Shown here: piece by piece, positions 1 through 7,272 of the stretch | How the letters are laid out: every line of letters begins with the position of its first letter | How positions within the stretch are numbered: the first letter of the stretch is position 1 | Source of the DNA: Gemmatimonadota bacterium | GTDB lineage: Bacteria; Orphanbacterota; Orphanbacteria; Orphanbacterales; Orphanbacteraceae | Assembly (NCBI GenBank): GCA_013002425.1 | Contig: JABDJQ010000301.1 | Location: forward strand, 1-19,186 | Reading direction: 5' to 3' | Length of the DNA: 19,186 nt | The notes under the pieces: model-generated | Database searches by the model: none | Told to the model about the DNA's origin: nothing | Seen by the model: only the letters and a program-made list of their open reading frames with translations | Translations under genes and position numbers: made by a program

Positions 1-72
1 GCTGAAAGTGATGTAGGAAGGCTCGCGCGCGCCGGACTCCGCGGAGGGGGCACCTGCCGGCTGGGGGAACCG

Positions 73-291
73 ATGGGAAAGGAATTCGGTACGCTGCTCA
101 TCGCCGGCGGCATCTTCCTCGTGCTGCTCGGCCTGCTGGCGTCAAGCGGCGCCCTCTCCTGGTTCGGAAAACTTCCCGGCGACTTCAGGAGCGAAGGGGA
201 AAACGTCCGCTTCTACTTCCCCCTCGCTTCCATGATCGTGCTGTCCGTCGTCTTCACGATCGTAGTGAACGTGATCCGCAGACTCTTCTGA
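73..291 (+). CDS. DUF2905 family small membrane protein
   Basis: A 72-residue protein with two hydrophobic segments (about residues 7-28 and 48-69) separated by a short polar stretch with the motif GKLPGDF around residues 32-38. This layout and motif are typical of the DUF2905 family, small inner-membrane proteins of unknown function. The ATG is preceded by GGGGGAA at 63-69, a reasonable ribosome binding site. The next gene lies on the opposite strand and converges on it across a 28-bp gap. A 10-bp perfect palindrome, CTCCGCGGAG, sits upstream at 37-46; its meaning is unknown. Family assignment is by recognition of sequence pattern; no function can be given. Confidence 0.85.
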   Translation: MGKEFGTLLIAGGIFLVLLGLLASSGALSWFGKLPGDFRSEGENVRFYFPLASMIVLSVVFTIVVNVIRRLF

Positions 292-319
292 GATCCGTCC
301 GTTCTCCTTCCGGCCCGTC

Positions 320-694
320 TCACCCCCGCGTCGCGAGAATCGACAGCGCGCCGATCGCGAGAAACACCGGCCACGACAGATGCTTCCCGCGTGACGCGAA
401 AAGGGCAACCAGACCGCTTACGAGAAACATGATACCGACGGCCAGCCCGACCGCGCTCCGCGTAAACGGTCCGTGTCCGAGCAGATACAGCACCGCCCCG
501 AACCCGAGCCACGCCACAGCGGTGATATGCCATGCGTACCGAAGCGTGCGCCGGGTGAATCTGGCGCTGCCGAAGATTGCGGGCAGGTCCTCCCTGCAGA
601 ACAAACGAACGAGGATGTACCGCTCACCGAGATACGAGTGAGCAACGCCGACGGCGACGACCAGAAAGGCGGCAAGATCGAGCGCGAGGTTCAT
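320..694 (-). CDS. Four-helix integral membrane protein, unknown function
   Basis: A 124-residue very hydrophobic protein with about four predicted membrane helices: residues 2-20, 50-71, 78-98 and 107-120. A conserved-looking motif HSYLGERYIL begins at residue 19 at the end of the first helix; small uncharacterised bacterial membrane proteins often carry a similar H-S-x-L-G-E motif. The ATG at 694 is preceded by GAGGAGAAG at a spacing of about six bases, which supports this start. It has no obvious operon partner: the DUF2905 gene converges on it and the aldo/keto reductase gene lies upstream on the same strand. I do not recognise a named family. Confidence 0.75.
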   Translation of the reverse strand: MNLALDLAAFLVVAVGVAHSYLGERYILVRLFCREDLPAIFGSARFTRRTLRYAWHITAVAWLGFGAVLYLLGHGPFTRSAVGLAVGIMFLVSGLVALFASRGKHLSWPVFLAIGALSILATRG

Positions 695-776
695 GGCAGC
701 TTCTCCTCTTCAGTTTGTTCGAAAGAACGTATCAATGCCGACCGGATCAGCCGAGTCCCGGTCTCATGTCCCGCCC

Positions 777-824
777 TGGTCCCTCGCCTGGTCCCTCGCC
801 TGGTCCCTCGCCTAGTCCCTCGCA
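777..824. repeat. 12-bp tandem repeat array, four units
   Basis: Three perfect tandem copies of TGGTCCCTCGCC (777-788, 789-800, 801-812) are followed by a fourth copy with two substitutions, TAGTCCCTCGCA (813-824). The array overlaps the 3' end of the aldo/keto reductase gene on the minus strand, and the G-to-A change in the fourth unit forms part of that gene's TAG stop codon (812-814). The 12-bp period keeps the reading frame. This looks like a replication-slippage minisatellite. It has no spacers and is not a CRISPR array. Confidence 0.9.
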
Positions 825-1813
825 CCCGGCTGCTGGTGTCCGAGGATCTCCTTCGGCTGATACGGCGCCTCGAGAGCCGCGATTTCGTCGCCGGAGAGCT
901 CGATATCGACGCCCTTGCACAGGTCTTCGAGGTGTTCGATCTTCGTCGCGCCTATGATCGGGGCGGTCACGGCAGGCACCGTGAGCAGCCAGGCCAGCGC
1001 AACGCGCGCCGGCGACTCGCCGCGCTCCTTCGCGACGGCGAGAAGCGCGTCGAGCACGTCCCAGTCGCTCCCGTCGCCGTACATCTTTTCCGCGAACGCG
1101 TCGGACTTCGCGCGGGGCGTTTCGCGCCCGCCGTCCTTCTTCCAGGTTCCCGCGAGAAAACCGCGGGCGAGCGGCGACCACGGCAGGAGCCCCACGCCCT
1201 GATCGTTGCAGAGCGGGATCATTTCACGCTCTTCTTCACGATAGATCAGATTGTAGTGGTTCTGCATCGTCACGAACTGATGCCAGCCGTTCACGCCCGC
1301 GACGAAGAGCGCCTTCGCGAACTGCCAGCCGGCCATGCTGCTCGCGCCGAGGTAGCGCACTTTTCCCGAACGCACGAGCGAGTCGAGCGCTTCGAGACTC
1401 TCTTCGAGGGGAGTATCCGGATCCCATCTGTGAATCTGATAGAGGTCGATATAGTCGACCCCGAGCCGTGCGAGTGACGCGTCGCACTGCGCGATGATGT
1501 GCTTGCGCGAAAGCCCGCCGTCGTTCCTGTGCTCGCTCATCGGAAAGAAGACTTTCGTGGCGAGCACGTATTCCTCGCGGTTCGGCAGCAGCTTGCGCAG
1601 CCACTTCCCCGTGATCTCTTCGCTGATCCCCTTCGAATAGATGTTCGCGGTGTCGAAGAAGTTGATGCCGAGTTCGATCGCCTTCTCGAAGTGCGGGCCG
1701 GCGTCCTCCGCGCCGAGCACCCACGGCACCCAGTCGCGATTCCCGAACGTCATGCACCCCATGCAGATCCGCGAAACTTGCGTTCCGGTCGCGCCCATAC
1801 GTGTATATTTCAT
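812..1813 (-). CDS. Aldo/keto reductase
   Basis: A 333-residue protein of normal length for a monomeric NADPH-dependent aldo/keto reductase with a TIM-barrel fold. The N-terminus reads MKYTRMGATG and MGCMTFG follows at 18-24, as in the YajO/YhdN-like group. The catalytic tetrad is present: Asp54 and Tyr59 (FFDTANIYS), Lys87 (VLATKVFF) and His128 (YQIHRW). The cofactor-binding C-terminal part shows PIIGATKIEHL at 285-295. Family members reduce aldehydes and ketones in the cytoplasm; the natural substrate cannot be read from sequence. The ATG at 1813 has AAAGGAG about 10 bases upstream. The last residues (GARD) and the stop codon come from the fourth unit of a 12-bp tandem repeat, so the extreme C-terminus may be recent. 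The gene is divergent from the ICMT-like gene. Confidence 0.93.
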   Translation of the reverse strand: MKYTRMGATGTQVSRICMGCMTFGNRDWVPWVLGAEDAGPHFEKAIELGINFFDTANIYSKGISEEITGKWLRKLLPNREEYVLATKVFFPMSEHRNDGGLSRKHIIAQCDASLARLGVDYIDLYQIHRWDPDTPLEESLEALDSLVRSGKVRYLGASSMAGWQFAKALFVAGVNGWHQFVTMQNHYNLIYREEEREMIPLCNDQGVGLLPWSPLARGFLAGTWKKDGGRETPRAKSDAFAEKMYGDGSDWDVLDALLAVAKERGESPARVALAWLLTVPAVTAPIIGATKIEHLEDLCKGVDIELSGDEIAALEAPYQPKEILGHQQPGARD

Positions 1814-1872
1814 GAGAAGCCTTCTCCTTTAGAGTCGCGCGGAAATGTGCAGCGTATCTATAGTAGTACTCG

Positions 1873-1887
1873 TGCACCGCCCGTGCA
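1873..1887. promoter_or_regulatory. Inverted repeat in divergent intergenic region
   Basis: A perfect inverted repeat, TGCAC-N5-GTGCA, lies near the middle of the 129-bp region between the divergent reductase and methyltransferase genes, about 56-60 bp from each start codon. The position suits an operator for a dimeric regulator acting on one or both genes, but no regulator gene is adjacent and arms this short can occur by chance. A second short inverted repeat, GAGAA-GCC-TTCTC, lies next to the reductase start (about 1815-1827) and overlaps its ribosome binding region. Confidence 0.3.
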
Positions 1888-1942
1888 GTAACTGCCGAGA
1901 GTCGTGATCGAAGCTCCGGCCCGAGCGTAAGGTCGAATCGGA

Positions 1943-2491
1943 ATGGATGTCAAATCGAGCGGGTCGCCCGTGGGCCCTGAAAACACCTCGTCGCCGGCCC
2001 CCGGGGAGGATTACGCGAGCAACGCCCGCCGTGACCGCTTCTGGGTCATCGCGCAATTCGTCCTGATCTTCTTCTTCGTTCTCGCGCCGGGCCTTCCGAT
2101 CTACGAAGTCGGCGATCTGCCGTTTACGTTCCGCTACGGCTACCAGCTCGCGGCGTTCGTACTGTTTCTGGTCGGGCTCTATATCATGACCCGTGGTATC
2201 ATCAATCTCAGTCGTAATTTGACGCCGCTACCCTCCCCCCGAGAGACCAGCTGGATCGTGCGGAACGGGGTCTATTCCCTCGTGCGCCATCCGATCTATA
2301 CGGGCATTCTCCTCGCGTGTCTCGCGTACGCGCTCAGGCGCTGCAGCATCACGCATTTCGCTCTCTGGATCGTGCTCGTGTGGTTCTTCGACCGAAAGTC
2401 GCGATATGAAGAAGCGAAGCTCGTGGAGAAGCATCCCGAGTACGCGGAGTATGCCAAAACAGCAAAAAGATTCTTTCCCTATATTTACTGA
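1943..2491 (+). CDS. ICMT/PEMT-type membrane methyltransferase
   Basis: A 182-residue integral membrane protein. After a polar N-terminus of about 30 residues come hydrophobic segments near 35-52, 67-83, 117-130 and 138-149. The signature of isoprenylcysteine carboxyl methyltransferase-like and phospholipid methyltransferase-like proteins is clear: NLTPLPSP at 92-99, RHPIYTG at 115-121, and the C-terminal EEAKLVEKHPEYAEY block at 156-170, whose Glu and Arg/His residues bind S-adenosylmethionine in the family. Bacterial members methylate diverse lipids or small molecules, so the substrate is unknown. The ATG at 1943 has only a weak Shine-Dalgarno sequence. The next plus-strand gene lies 89 bp downstream, so cotranscription is possible but not evident. 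Confidence 0.85.
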   Translation: MDVKSSGSPVGPENTSSPAPGEDYASNARRDRFWVIAQFVLIFFFVLAPGLPIYEVGDLPFTFRYGYQLAAFVLFLVGLYIMTRGIINLSRNLTPLPSPRETSWIVRNGVYSLVRHPIYTGILLACLAYALRRCSITHFALWIVLVWFFDRKSRYEEAKLVEKHPEYAEYAKTAKRFFPYIY

Positions 2492-2580
2492 TTCCTTCAC
2501 TCAAGGCGGCTTTCCGACCTCCCGATGGATTGCTTAGGAAGCGGTGACAGAGAATCCGGTACGAATCGGGAGGCCATTCG

Positions 2581-4140
2581 GTGAAAACTTCGATGATCTT
2601 GGAACAACACGACCTGGAAGCGATCGAAAAGCACGGTATTTCAGAAGAGGACGCGGCGTACCAGCTCGACCTCTTCCGGAACCCGCCTCCCTACGCCGCG
2701 CTCGACCGCGCGTGCCTCCCGAATGACGGGATCCGCGTGCTTGACGACAAGGAGAAGAGCGACGCGATTCTCCACTTCAACTACGCGGCCGCGGGCAACC
2801 GCTTTCAGAAGTTCGTGCCGGCAAGCGGCGCGGCGTCGCGCATGTTCCAGTCGCTCCTCTGGTTCCTGCATCGGGACGAAACCGAAACGCGCGAAGAGAT
2901 CGAGCAGGGCGCTGCGAGCAGGAAAGAGCACTACCCGAATCTGCTTGCGTTCATGAACGGGATCGCAGAATTCGCGTTTGCGGGCGATCTCGACAAGGCG
3001 CTCGCCGGAGAGCTCCCCCGGCTGGCCGATCAGTTCGACTATAAAACGATTCTCGGCGCGCTTCTGAATCCTGATGCGCTGAACTACGCGGAGCTTCCGA
3101 AAGGCGTGATTCCGTTTCATCGCTACGACGGCGAGGCGCGGACACCGATCGAAGAACATATGCAGGAAGCGCTGGTTCACGCGAACAACGCCGACAACAC
3201 GTGCCATATTCACTTCACGGTTTCGCCGGCGCATCTTCCGCTTTTCGAGGAGATCACCGAGCGCGCGCAAAACCGATTTCGGTCTCAGCACGTCACGTTC
3301 GAAACGTCGTTCTCCGTACAGAAACCGGAAACCGACACGATCGCGGTCGACGCGAAGAACGCACTCTTTCGAAACGAAGACGGCACCCCGCTCTTCCGCC
3401 CGGGCGGGCACGGGGCGCTGATCGAGAATCTGAACGACATGCACGGCGACCTCGTATTCATCAAGAATATCGACAATGTTTCGCCGCTGCAGCTCACGCC
3501 GCAGTACATCGAATGGAAACGGTTTCTCGCGGGTCATCTCGTGAAACTGCAGGAACGCGTGTTTCACTACGTGACGCAGCTCTCCGGCGGCATCGAGAAC
3601 ACGTTCCTGCTCGACGAAGCGCTCGAGTTCATGAAGAGCGACCTCAGCGTCGTTCCGCCCGCGCTCGAGAACGACGGCGCGAAACGGCGCTTCCTGCTCG
3701 AAAAGCTGCAGCGCCCGATTCGCGTCTGCGGCATGGTGCGAAGCGAAGGGAATCCGGGCGGCGGGCCGTTCTGGGTGACCGAAAGCGACGGATCGCAGTC
3801 GATCCAGATCGTCGAGACGGCGCAAATCGATCCGGACGACGACGCGCAGCAGGCTGTTCTCGCGAGCGCCACGCACTTCAACCCGGTCGATCTCGTCTGC
3901 GGCGTGCGTGACTACCTCGGTCATCCGTTCCAGCTGCGAAATTACATCGACCCGAATGCCGTCTTCATTTCCCGCAAGTCGAAAGACGGCAGGGAACTGA
4001 AAGCGCTCGAGCGCCCCGGACTCTGGAACGGCGCGATGGCGAACTGGAATACCGTATTCGTCGAAGTGCCGGCCGAGACCTTCAGCCCGGTCAAGAAAGT
4101 CGTGGATCTCCTGAGCGACGTGCATCAGAATCAGCCGTAG
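2581..4140 (+). CDS. DUF4301 family protein, nucleotidyltransferase-like
   Basis: A 519-residue soluble protein recognised as DUF4301. Around residues 80-89 it carries PASGAASRMF, which resembles the phosphate-binding loop of sugar nucleotidyltransferases. At 273-278 it has RPGGHG and at 294-299 IKNIDN, which resemble the PxGHG and IDN blocks of UDP-sugar pyrophosphorylases. I infer an NTP:sugar or similar nucleotidyltransferase with a GT-A-type fold; the substrate is unknown. A GTG start at 2581 is chosen because CGGGAGG ends about seven bases upstream, whereas the ATG at 2593 would be about 19 bases away. It is followed after 49 bp by the MoaD/ThiS-like gene on the same strand. Family recognition is good; the function is inference. 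Confidence 0.85.
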   Translation: MKTSMILEQHDLEAIEKHGISEEDAAYQLDLFRNPPPYAALDRACLPNDGIRVLDDKEKSDAILHFNYAAAGNRFQKFVPASGAASRMFQSLLWFLHRDETETREEIEQGAASRKEHYPNLLAFMNGIAEFAFAGDLDKALAGELPRLADQFDYKTILGALLNPDALNYAELPKGVIPFHRYDGEARTPIEEHMQEALVHANNADNTCHIHFTVSPAHLPLFEEITERAQNRFRSQHVTFETSFSVQKPETDTIAVDAKNALFRNEDGTPLFRPGGHGALIENLNDMHGDLVFIKNIDNVSPLQLTPQYIEWKRFLAGHLVKLQERVFHYVTQLSGGIENTFLLDEALEFMKSDLSVVPPALENDGAKRRFLLEKLQRPIRVCGMVRSEGNPGGGPFWVTESDGSQSIQIVETAQIDPDDDAQQAVLASATHFNPVDLVCGVRDYLGHPFQLRNYIDPNAVFISRKSKDGRELKALERPGLWNGAMANWNTVFVEVPAETFSPVKKVVDLLSDVHQNQP

Positions 4141-4189
4141 CACCGGCCCGATTCACTCATGTCACGACGCCCGGAGGATGCTGTAATCC

Positions 4190-4465
4190 ATGGCGCGGGT
4201 TCAATTCACCCGACATCTTTCGCGTTACTTCCCCGATCTCGAGCAGAACGTCGAGATCGAGGGAAACACCGTCGCGCAAATCGTAAGCGGCCTCGACAGC
4301 CGGTTCCCCGGCCTGGCCGCGTACATCGTCGACGACCAGGGCGCCCTCCGTCAGCACGTGAACATCTTCATCGGAAACGAACTCATTCGTGATCGAAAGC
4401 GGCTCGGCGACGAGGTGCGGGCGGACGATTCCGTCTACGTGCTGCAGGCGCTCTCCGGCGGATGA
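4190..4465 (+). CDS. MoaD/ThiS family ubiquitin-fold protein
   Basis: A 91-residue protein with the beta-grasp pattern of MoaD/ThiS sulfur carriers: FTRHLSRYFP near 6-15, hydrophobic strand VNIFIGNEL at 57-65, a D-x-V segment at 74-76 (DEV), and the C-terminal tail LQALSGG ending in Gly90-Gly91. In the family the terminal Gly is adenylated by a MoeB/ThiF-type E1 and converted to a thiocarboxylate, which donates sulfur or is conjugated to proteins. No E1, MoaE or ThiG gene lies in this window, so it is probably not a dedicated molybdopterin or thiamine gene here. GGAGGA lies about 11 bases before the ATG. The next gene, an Asp-box propeller, starts 42 bp downstream; I recall this pairing in other bacterial genomes. 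Confidence 0.88.
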   Translation: MARVQFTRHLSRYFPDLEQNVEIEGNTVAQIVSGLDSRFPGLAAYIVDDQGALRQHVNIFIGNELIRDRKRLGDEVRADDSVYVLQALSGG

Positions 4466-4507
4466 GTCGACGGCCCGCCGGTTCGATACCGGCGCGAGGA
4501 GATCTTC

Positions 4508-5590
4508 ATGCCTGAAAAGAAACTGTACGTCGGCACCCGCAAGGGACTCTTCATCTTCGAACGCAACGGAGCGGGCTACGAGCTCGTGCGCTCGTCCCAC
4601 CTCGGCATCCCGGTCCAGAACACGCTGTTCGACATGCGCACCGGGCGCCTCTGGGCGCTGCTCGACCACGGACACTGGGGGCAGAAGCTTTCGCGATCGT
4701 CCGACGACGGAAAAACCTGGGAAGAGATCGAGTCGCCGAAGTATCCCGACGGCGAAATGGTGAACGACGACACCGCCGCGACCATGCGCCTGATCTGGGT
4801 CGCCGCGACGGGCTCGAAGGATCAGCCCGGACGCGTCTATCTCGGCACCGAGCCGGGCGGACTCTTTCAGAGCGACGACGACGGCGAGAGTTTCGAACTC
4901 GTGCGCTCGCTCTGGGAACATCCTTCGCGCAAGTCCTGGTTCGGCGGCGGGCGCGACCAGGCCGCGATTCACTCCATTCTTGTCGACCCGCGCAATCACG
5001 ATCGTGTTCTCGTCGGCGTCTCCTGCGCCGGCGTTTTCGAAACGACCGACGCCGGAAAAACCTGGGCTGTCCGCAACAAGGGACTCCGCGCCGACTTTCT
5101 TCCCGACCCGAATTCCGAAGTCGGCCAGGATCCGCACGTGGTCGTCGCCGCCCCGTCCGACTTCGACACGCTCTGGCAGCAGAACCATTGCGGGATCTTC
5201 GTTTCGAAGGACGGCGGCATGAACTGGGCCGACGTCACGACCGACGGCCCCGCGAACTTCGGCTTCGCGGTCGCCGTGCATGAAAAGCGCCCGCAGACCG
5301 CGTGGGTCGTGCCCGCCGTATCCGACGAGTGCCGGATCGCGGTCGACGGCAAGATGGTCGTATGTCGTACCGACGACTACGGCAGGACCTGGACCGAGCA
5401 TCGCAAGGGATTGCCGCAGAAAGACTGCTACGACGTCACTTTCCGGCACGCGCTCGACGTGAGCGGCGACGAACTCGCCTTCGGCACGACGACGGGAAAC
5501 CTGTTCGTGTCAGGCGACGGCGGCGAGAGCTGGGCGGCGCAGGGAAACTATCTGCCTCCGGTCTATTCCGTTCACTTCCACCGGGGATAA
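4508..5590 (+). CDS. Six-bladed Asp-box (BNR-like) beta-propeller protein
   Basis: A 360-residue protein with six Asp boxes of the S/T-x-D-x-G-x-T/S-W type at 64-71, 122-129, 179-186, 233-240, 288-295 and 335-342, spaced about 50 residues apart. This indicates a complete six-bladed propeller of the WD40/YVTN/BNR-like group often labelled exo-alpha-sialidase or YCF48-like. No signal peptide or membrane segment is seen, so it is probably cytoplasmic. The sialidase FRIP motif is not seen, so a sialidase label would be unsafe. Distinctive blocks are WFGGGRDQAAIHSI at 144-157 and QNHCG at 225-229; Cys residues at 173, 228, 275, 286 and 307 could be functional. GAGGAG precedes the ATG at good spacing. 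It likely works with the upstream MoaD/ThiS-like protein. Confidence 0.85.
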   Translation: MPEKKLYVGTRKGLFIFERNGAGYELVRSSHLGIPVQNTLFDMRTGRLWALLDHGHWGQKLSRSSDDGKTWEEIESPKYPDGEMVNDDTAATMRLIWVAATGSKDQPGRVYLGTEPGGLFQSDDDGESFELVRSLWEHPSRKSWFGGGRDQAAIHSILVDPRNHDRVLVGVSCAGVFETTDAGKTWAVRNKGLRADFLPDPNSEVGQDPHVVVAAPSDFDTLWQQNHCGIFVSKDGGMNWADVTTDGPANFGFAVAVHEKRPQTAWVVPAVSDECRIAVDGKMVVCRTDDYGRTWTEHRKGLPQKDCYDVTFRHALDVSGDELAFGTTTGNLFVSGDGGESWAAQGNYLPPVYSVHFHRG

Positions 5591-5920
5591 GAGAAGAGAA
5601 GGAACGGAGCGGACAGGAAGGGGAGCGGAAAGGAACGGAGCGTAGCGGCGACACCAGGGTGATTCGGCCCACTCGTCCTCACTCGCCAATCGATTCGTGA
5701 GCATGCGCGAAAGACCGGCTTCCCGCGCCCCCCGGCGTCGCTCGTCTTTCTGCTTCCCCGCAGGCTGAGCCCCATTGGAGGGCCGGGCAACGACGAATTC
5801 GTTGTCTGAGCCCGGCGCCGCGGCACGACAGGGCGAAGCCGAGGAGAGGCGGAGAGACGAGCGACCGCGAGCGGGCGGAGAGGATCCGGCCTTCACGCAG
5901 CTTACAATCGACTCGAAATC
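5591..5920. other. Non-coding region between convergent genes
   Basis: This is the longest stretch without a gene I can support. The first 60 bases are purine-rich on the plus strand and contain a 13-bp direct repeat, AAGGAACGGAGCG, at 5599-5611 and 5630-5642. Most of the remainder is the imperfect palindrome described as a separate feature. The genes on both sides end here, so transcription termination from both directions is expected, but no hairpin followed by a clear T-run is visible on either strand. Confidence 0.7.
5707..5898. repeat. About 190-bp imperfect palindromic element
   Basis: The left part (from 5707) and the reverse complement of the right part (from 5898) can be aligned over much of their length with gaps. 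The best anchored blocks are the exact 11-bp pair 5737-5747 / 5855-5865 and the exact 7-bp pair GCCGGGC 5782-5788 / GCCCGGC 5810-5816. The centre is the 10-bp palindrome ACGAATTCGT at 5793-5802, so the central 35 bases alone can form a strong hairpin. The size and form resemble a MITE-like or other structured intergenic repeat. I cannot tell whether copies occur elsewhere in the genome. It may also act as a bidirectional terminator without a U-tract. Confidence 0.6.
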
Positions 5921-7183
5921 TTACGGCAGATCGACGCTCGCCTGGAGATAGCCCCAGACCGCCGGATCGGCGCCTTCGCCGGCATAATCTTCCGTCGGGA
6001 AGAAACCGCCGGCGACGATACCGACCATCGCGTTGTCATCGATATATTTCTTCGCGAACAGATCGACTTCGAGCCCGACGTTCTTCGACGTTTCATCGCT
6101 GTCGACGCGGCTCGTGAAATCCTGGTGCGTCATGAAGTAATGCACCTCGCCACCGAACTTGACGCCCTTCATGGGCTTGAAGTAATCGGCCACGTAGACG
6201 TCGATGAGACCCGCGGACCCGGTCGAAACGATATCCATCCAGCCGTTGAAGCCGTGCGCGTCATGATAGAGGTTGTCGTACGCGCCGAAGTCGGCTTCCT
6301 CGGGATCGTCGCCGGAAGTGAAGTCGACGCCGATCGCCGCGCGGTTGCTCTTATCGCCCATTTCGGTCGTCGCGCCGATTTCGAAGTTCACCATGAAGGC
6401 CGCCAGGTCGATCTTCTCTTCCGCCGCCGTCTTGGCGATGGCGGTCGGGTGCGCGTCACCGAACTGGAACGCGCCGTTGAAGCTGTAGTCGAACTTGTCG
6501 GCGAAGTCACGCGCGGTATAGACACCGGCGGTCGAGCGACGAAGCGCCCGGTCTTCCCCGATCGTGTTGCCGTCGTAGTCGAACAGGTAGTACACGTCGA
6601 CCATCTGGTCGAGGAACATCACGTAGAGACCGAAGAGATCGCGATCCGGCGAGTCGAACGCCGCGGCCGGATTCAGGCTCGTCGTGCGCTCCATGAGGCG
6701 CCCCTGAAACAGATCGACTGCCACTTTTTCATTGCTGATCGTGGCGCGGACGGCATCCCATGTGCGGCCGTTGTTGTCCCAGTTGAACTCGCTCAGGACG
6801 CGGCCGTTTCCGTAGTCGAGCGGGAAACGCCCGGCCTGCAGCGCCAGGTTGTCCGAAAAGAGCTCGTTCAGCATGAGATACGCTTCGTAGACGCCCAGAT
6901 TGCTGTCGCCCATCGTGTTGCCGGAGCTCGGCGCGCCGTGGATTCGCGAGTCCTGGACCGTCAGCTTCGCCTGCGCGCTCCGGTTCATCCCGTACATCAT
7001 CGAAAGGCGGGTCCGCAGCTCCTGATGGCCGCTTACCTTTGCCGCTTCGCTGAAGGAACGTTTGTCGCCGAAGGCGCGCCAGCGCACTTCGAGGTCGGTC
7101 TCGATGTCGCCGGCGGAAACGGGCGCCGTACCGATCACCAGAAGAGCGAGTGCGGGAATCAGATAATGGGTTGGCCTGTTCAT
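5921..7183 (-). CDS. Alginate-export-family outer-membrane porin
   Basis: A 420-residue exported protein. Residues 1-24 form a signal peptide (hydrophobic core LIPALALLVIG, cleavage expected after VSA). The mature part has alternating amphipathic strands typical of an outer-membrane beta-barrel. The block QAGRFPLDYGNGRVL followed by NWDNNGRTWDAVRA is characteristic of the alginate export/porin family (Alginate_exp). Members pass anionic sugars or other solutes; this one need not transport alginate, as no alginate genes are seen. I choose the ATG at 7183 because GAGGAG lies seven bases upstream; the ATG at 7189 is only one base from it. The gene follows sdhB after 89 bp on the same strand. The last residues are SVDLP, so the usual terminal Phe/Trp barrel signal is missing. 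Confidence 0.8.
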   Translation of the reverse strand: MNRPTHYLIPALALLVIGTAPVSAGDIETDLEVRWRAFGDKRSFSEAAKVSGHQELRTRLSMMYGMNRSAQAKLTVQDSRIHGAPSSGNTMGDSNLGVYEAYLMLNELFSDNLALQAGRFPLDYGNGRVLSEFNWDNNGRTWDAVRATISNEKVAVDLFQGRLMERTTSLNPAAAFDSPDRDLFGLYVMFLDQMVDVYYLFDYDGNTIGEDRALRRSTAGVYTARDFADKFDYSFNGAFQFGDAHPTAIAKTAAEEKIDLAAFMVNFEIGATTEMGDKSNRAAIGVDFTSGDDPEEADFGAYDNLYHDAHGFNGWMDIVSTGSAGLIDVYVADYFKPMKGVKFGGEVHYFMTHQDFTSRVDSDETSKNVGLEVDLFAKKYIDDNAMVGIVAGGFFPTEDYAGEGADPAVWGYLQASVDLP

Positions 7184-7221
7184 CGTCATTCTCCTCGTGG
7201 AAAAGTCCTCTCCGGCTTCCG

Positions 7222-7243
7222 ATACGGCCTAAAAGGACCGCAT
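7222..7243 (-). promoter_or_regulatory. RNA hairpin between sdhB and porin gene
   Basis: Read on the minus strand, AUGCGGUC and GGCCGUAU flank a six-base loop and can form an eight-pair stem using two G-U pairs. The same bases on the plus strand would give two mismatches, so the structure fits the direction of transcription. There is no T-run after it, so it is not a standard terminator. It could be a processing or stabilising structure that uncouples porin expression from the sdh operon. The stem is weak enough that chance is possible. Confidence 0.3.
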
Positions 7244-7272
7244 ATACCGGGGAGGAGTCAAGAAAAATTGAT

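Noticed and set aside
777..824. Short CRISPR-like array
   Set aside because: Units are contiguous 12-mers with no spacers and no cas genes nearby; it is a simple tandem repeat.
473..1477. 334-codon plus-strand open frame across the 12-bp repeats
   Set aside because: Antisense to the four-helix membrane protein and the aldo/keto reductase; the repeats give it a VPRL repeat only by chance.
2641..4143. 500-codon open frame antisense to the DUF4301 gene
   Set aside because: Low-complexity Arg/Glu/Val-rich translation; the sense frame has a good ribosome binding site and family motifs.
4508..5590. Sialidase annotation for the propeller protein
   Set aside because: Asp boxes are present but the FRIP motif and an export signal are not; Asp boxes alone define only the fold.
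5782..5816. Standard intrinsic terminator in the convergent gap
   Set aside because: The hairpin is strong but no T-run follows on either strand, so it is listed only as part of the palindromic element.
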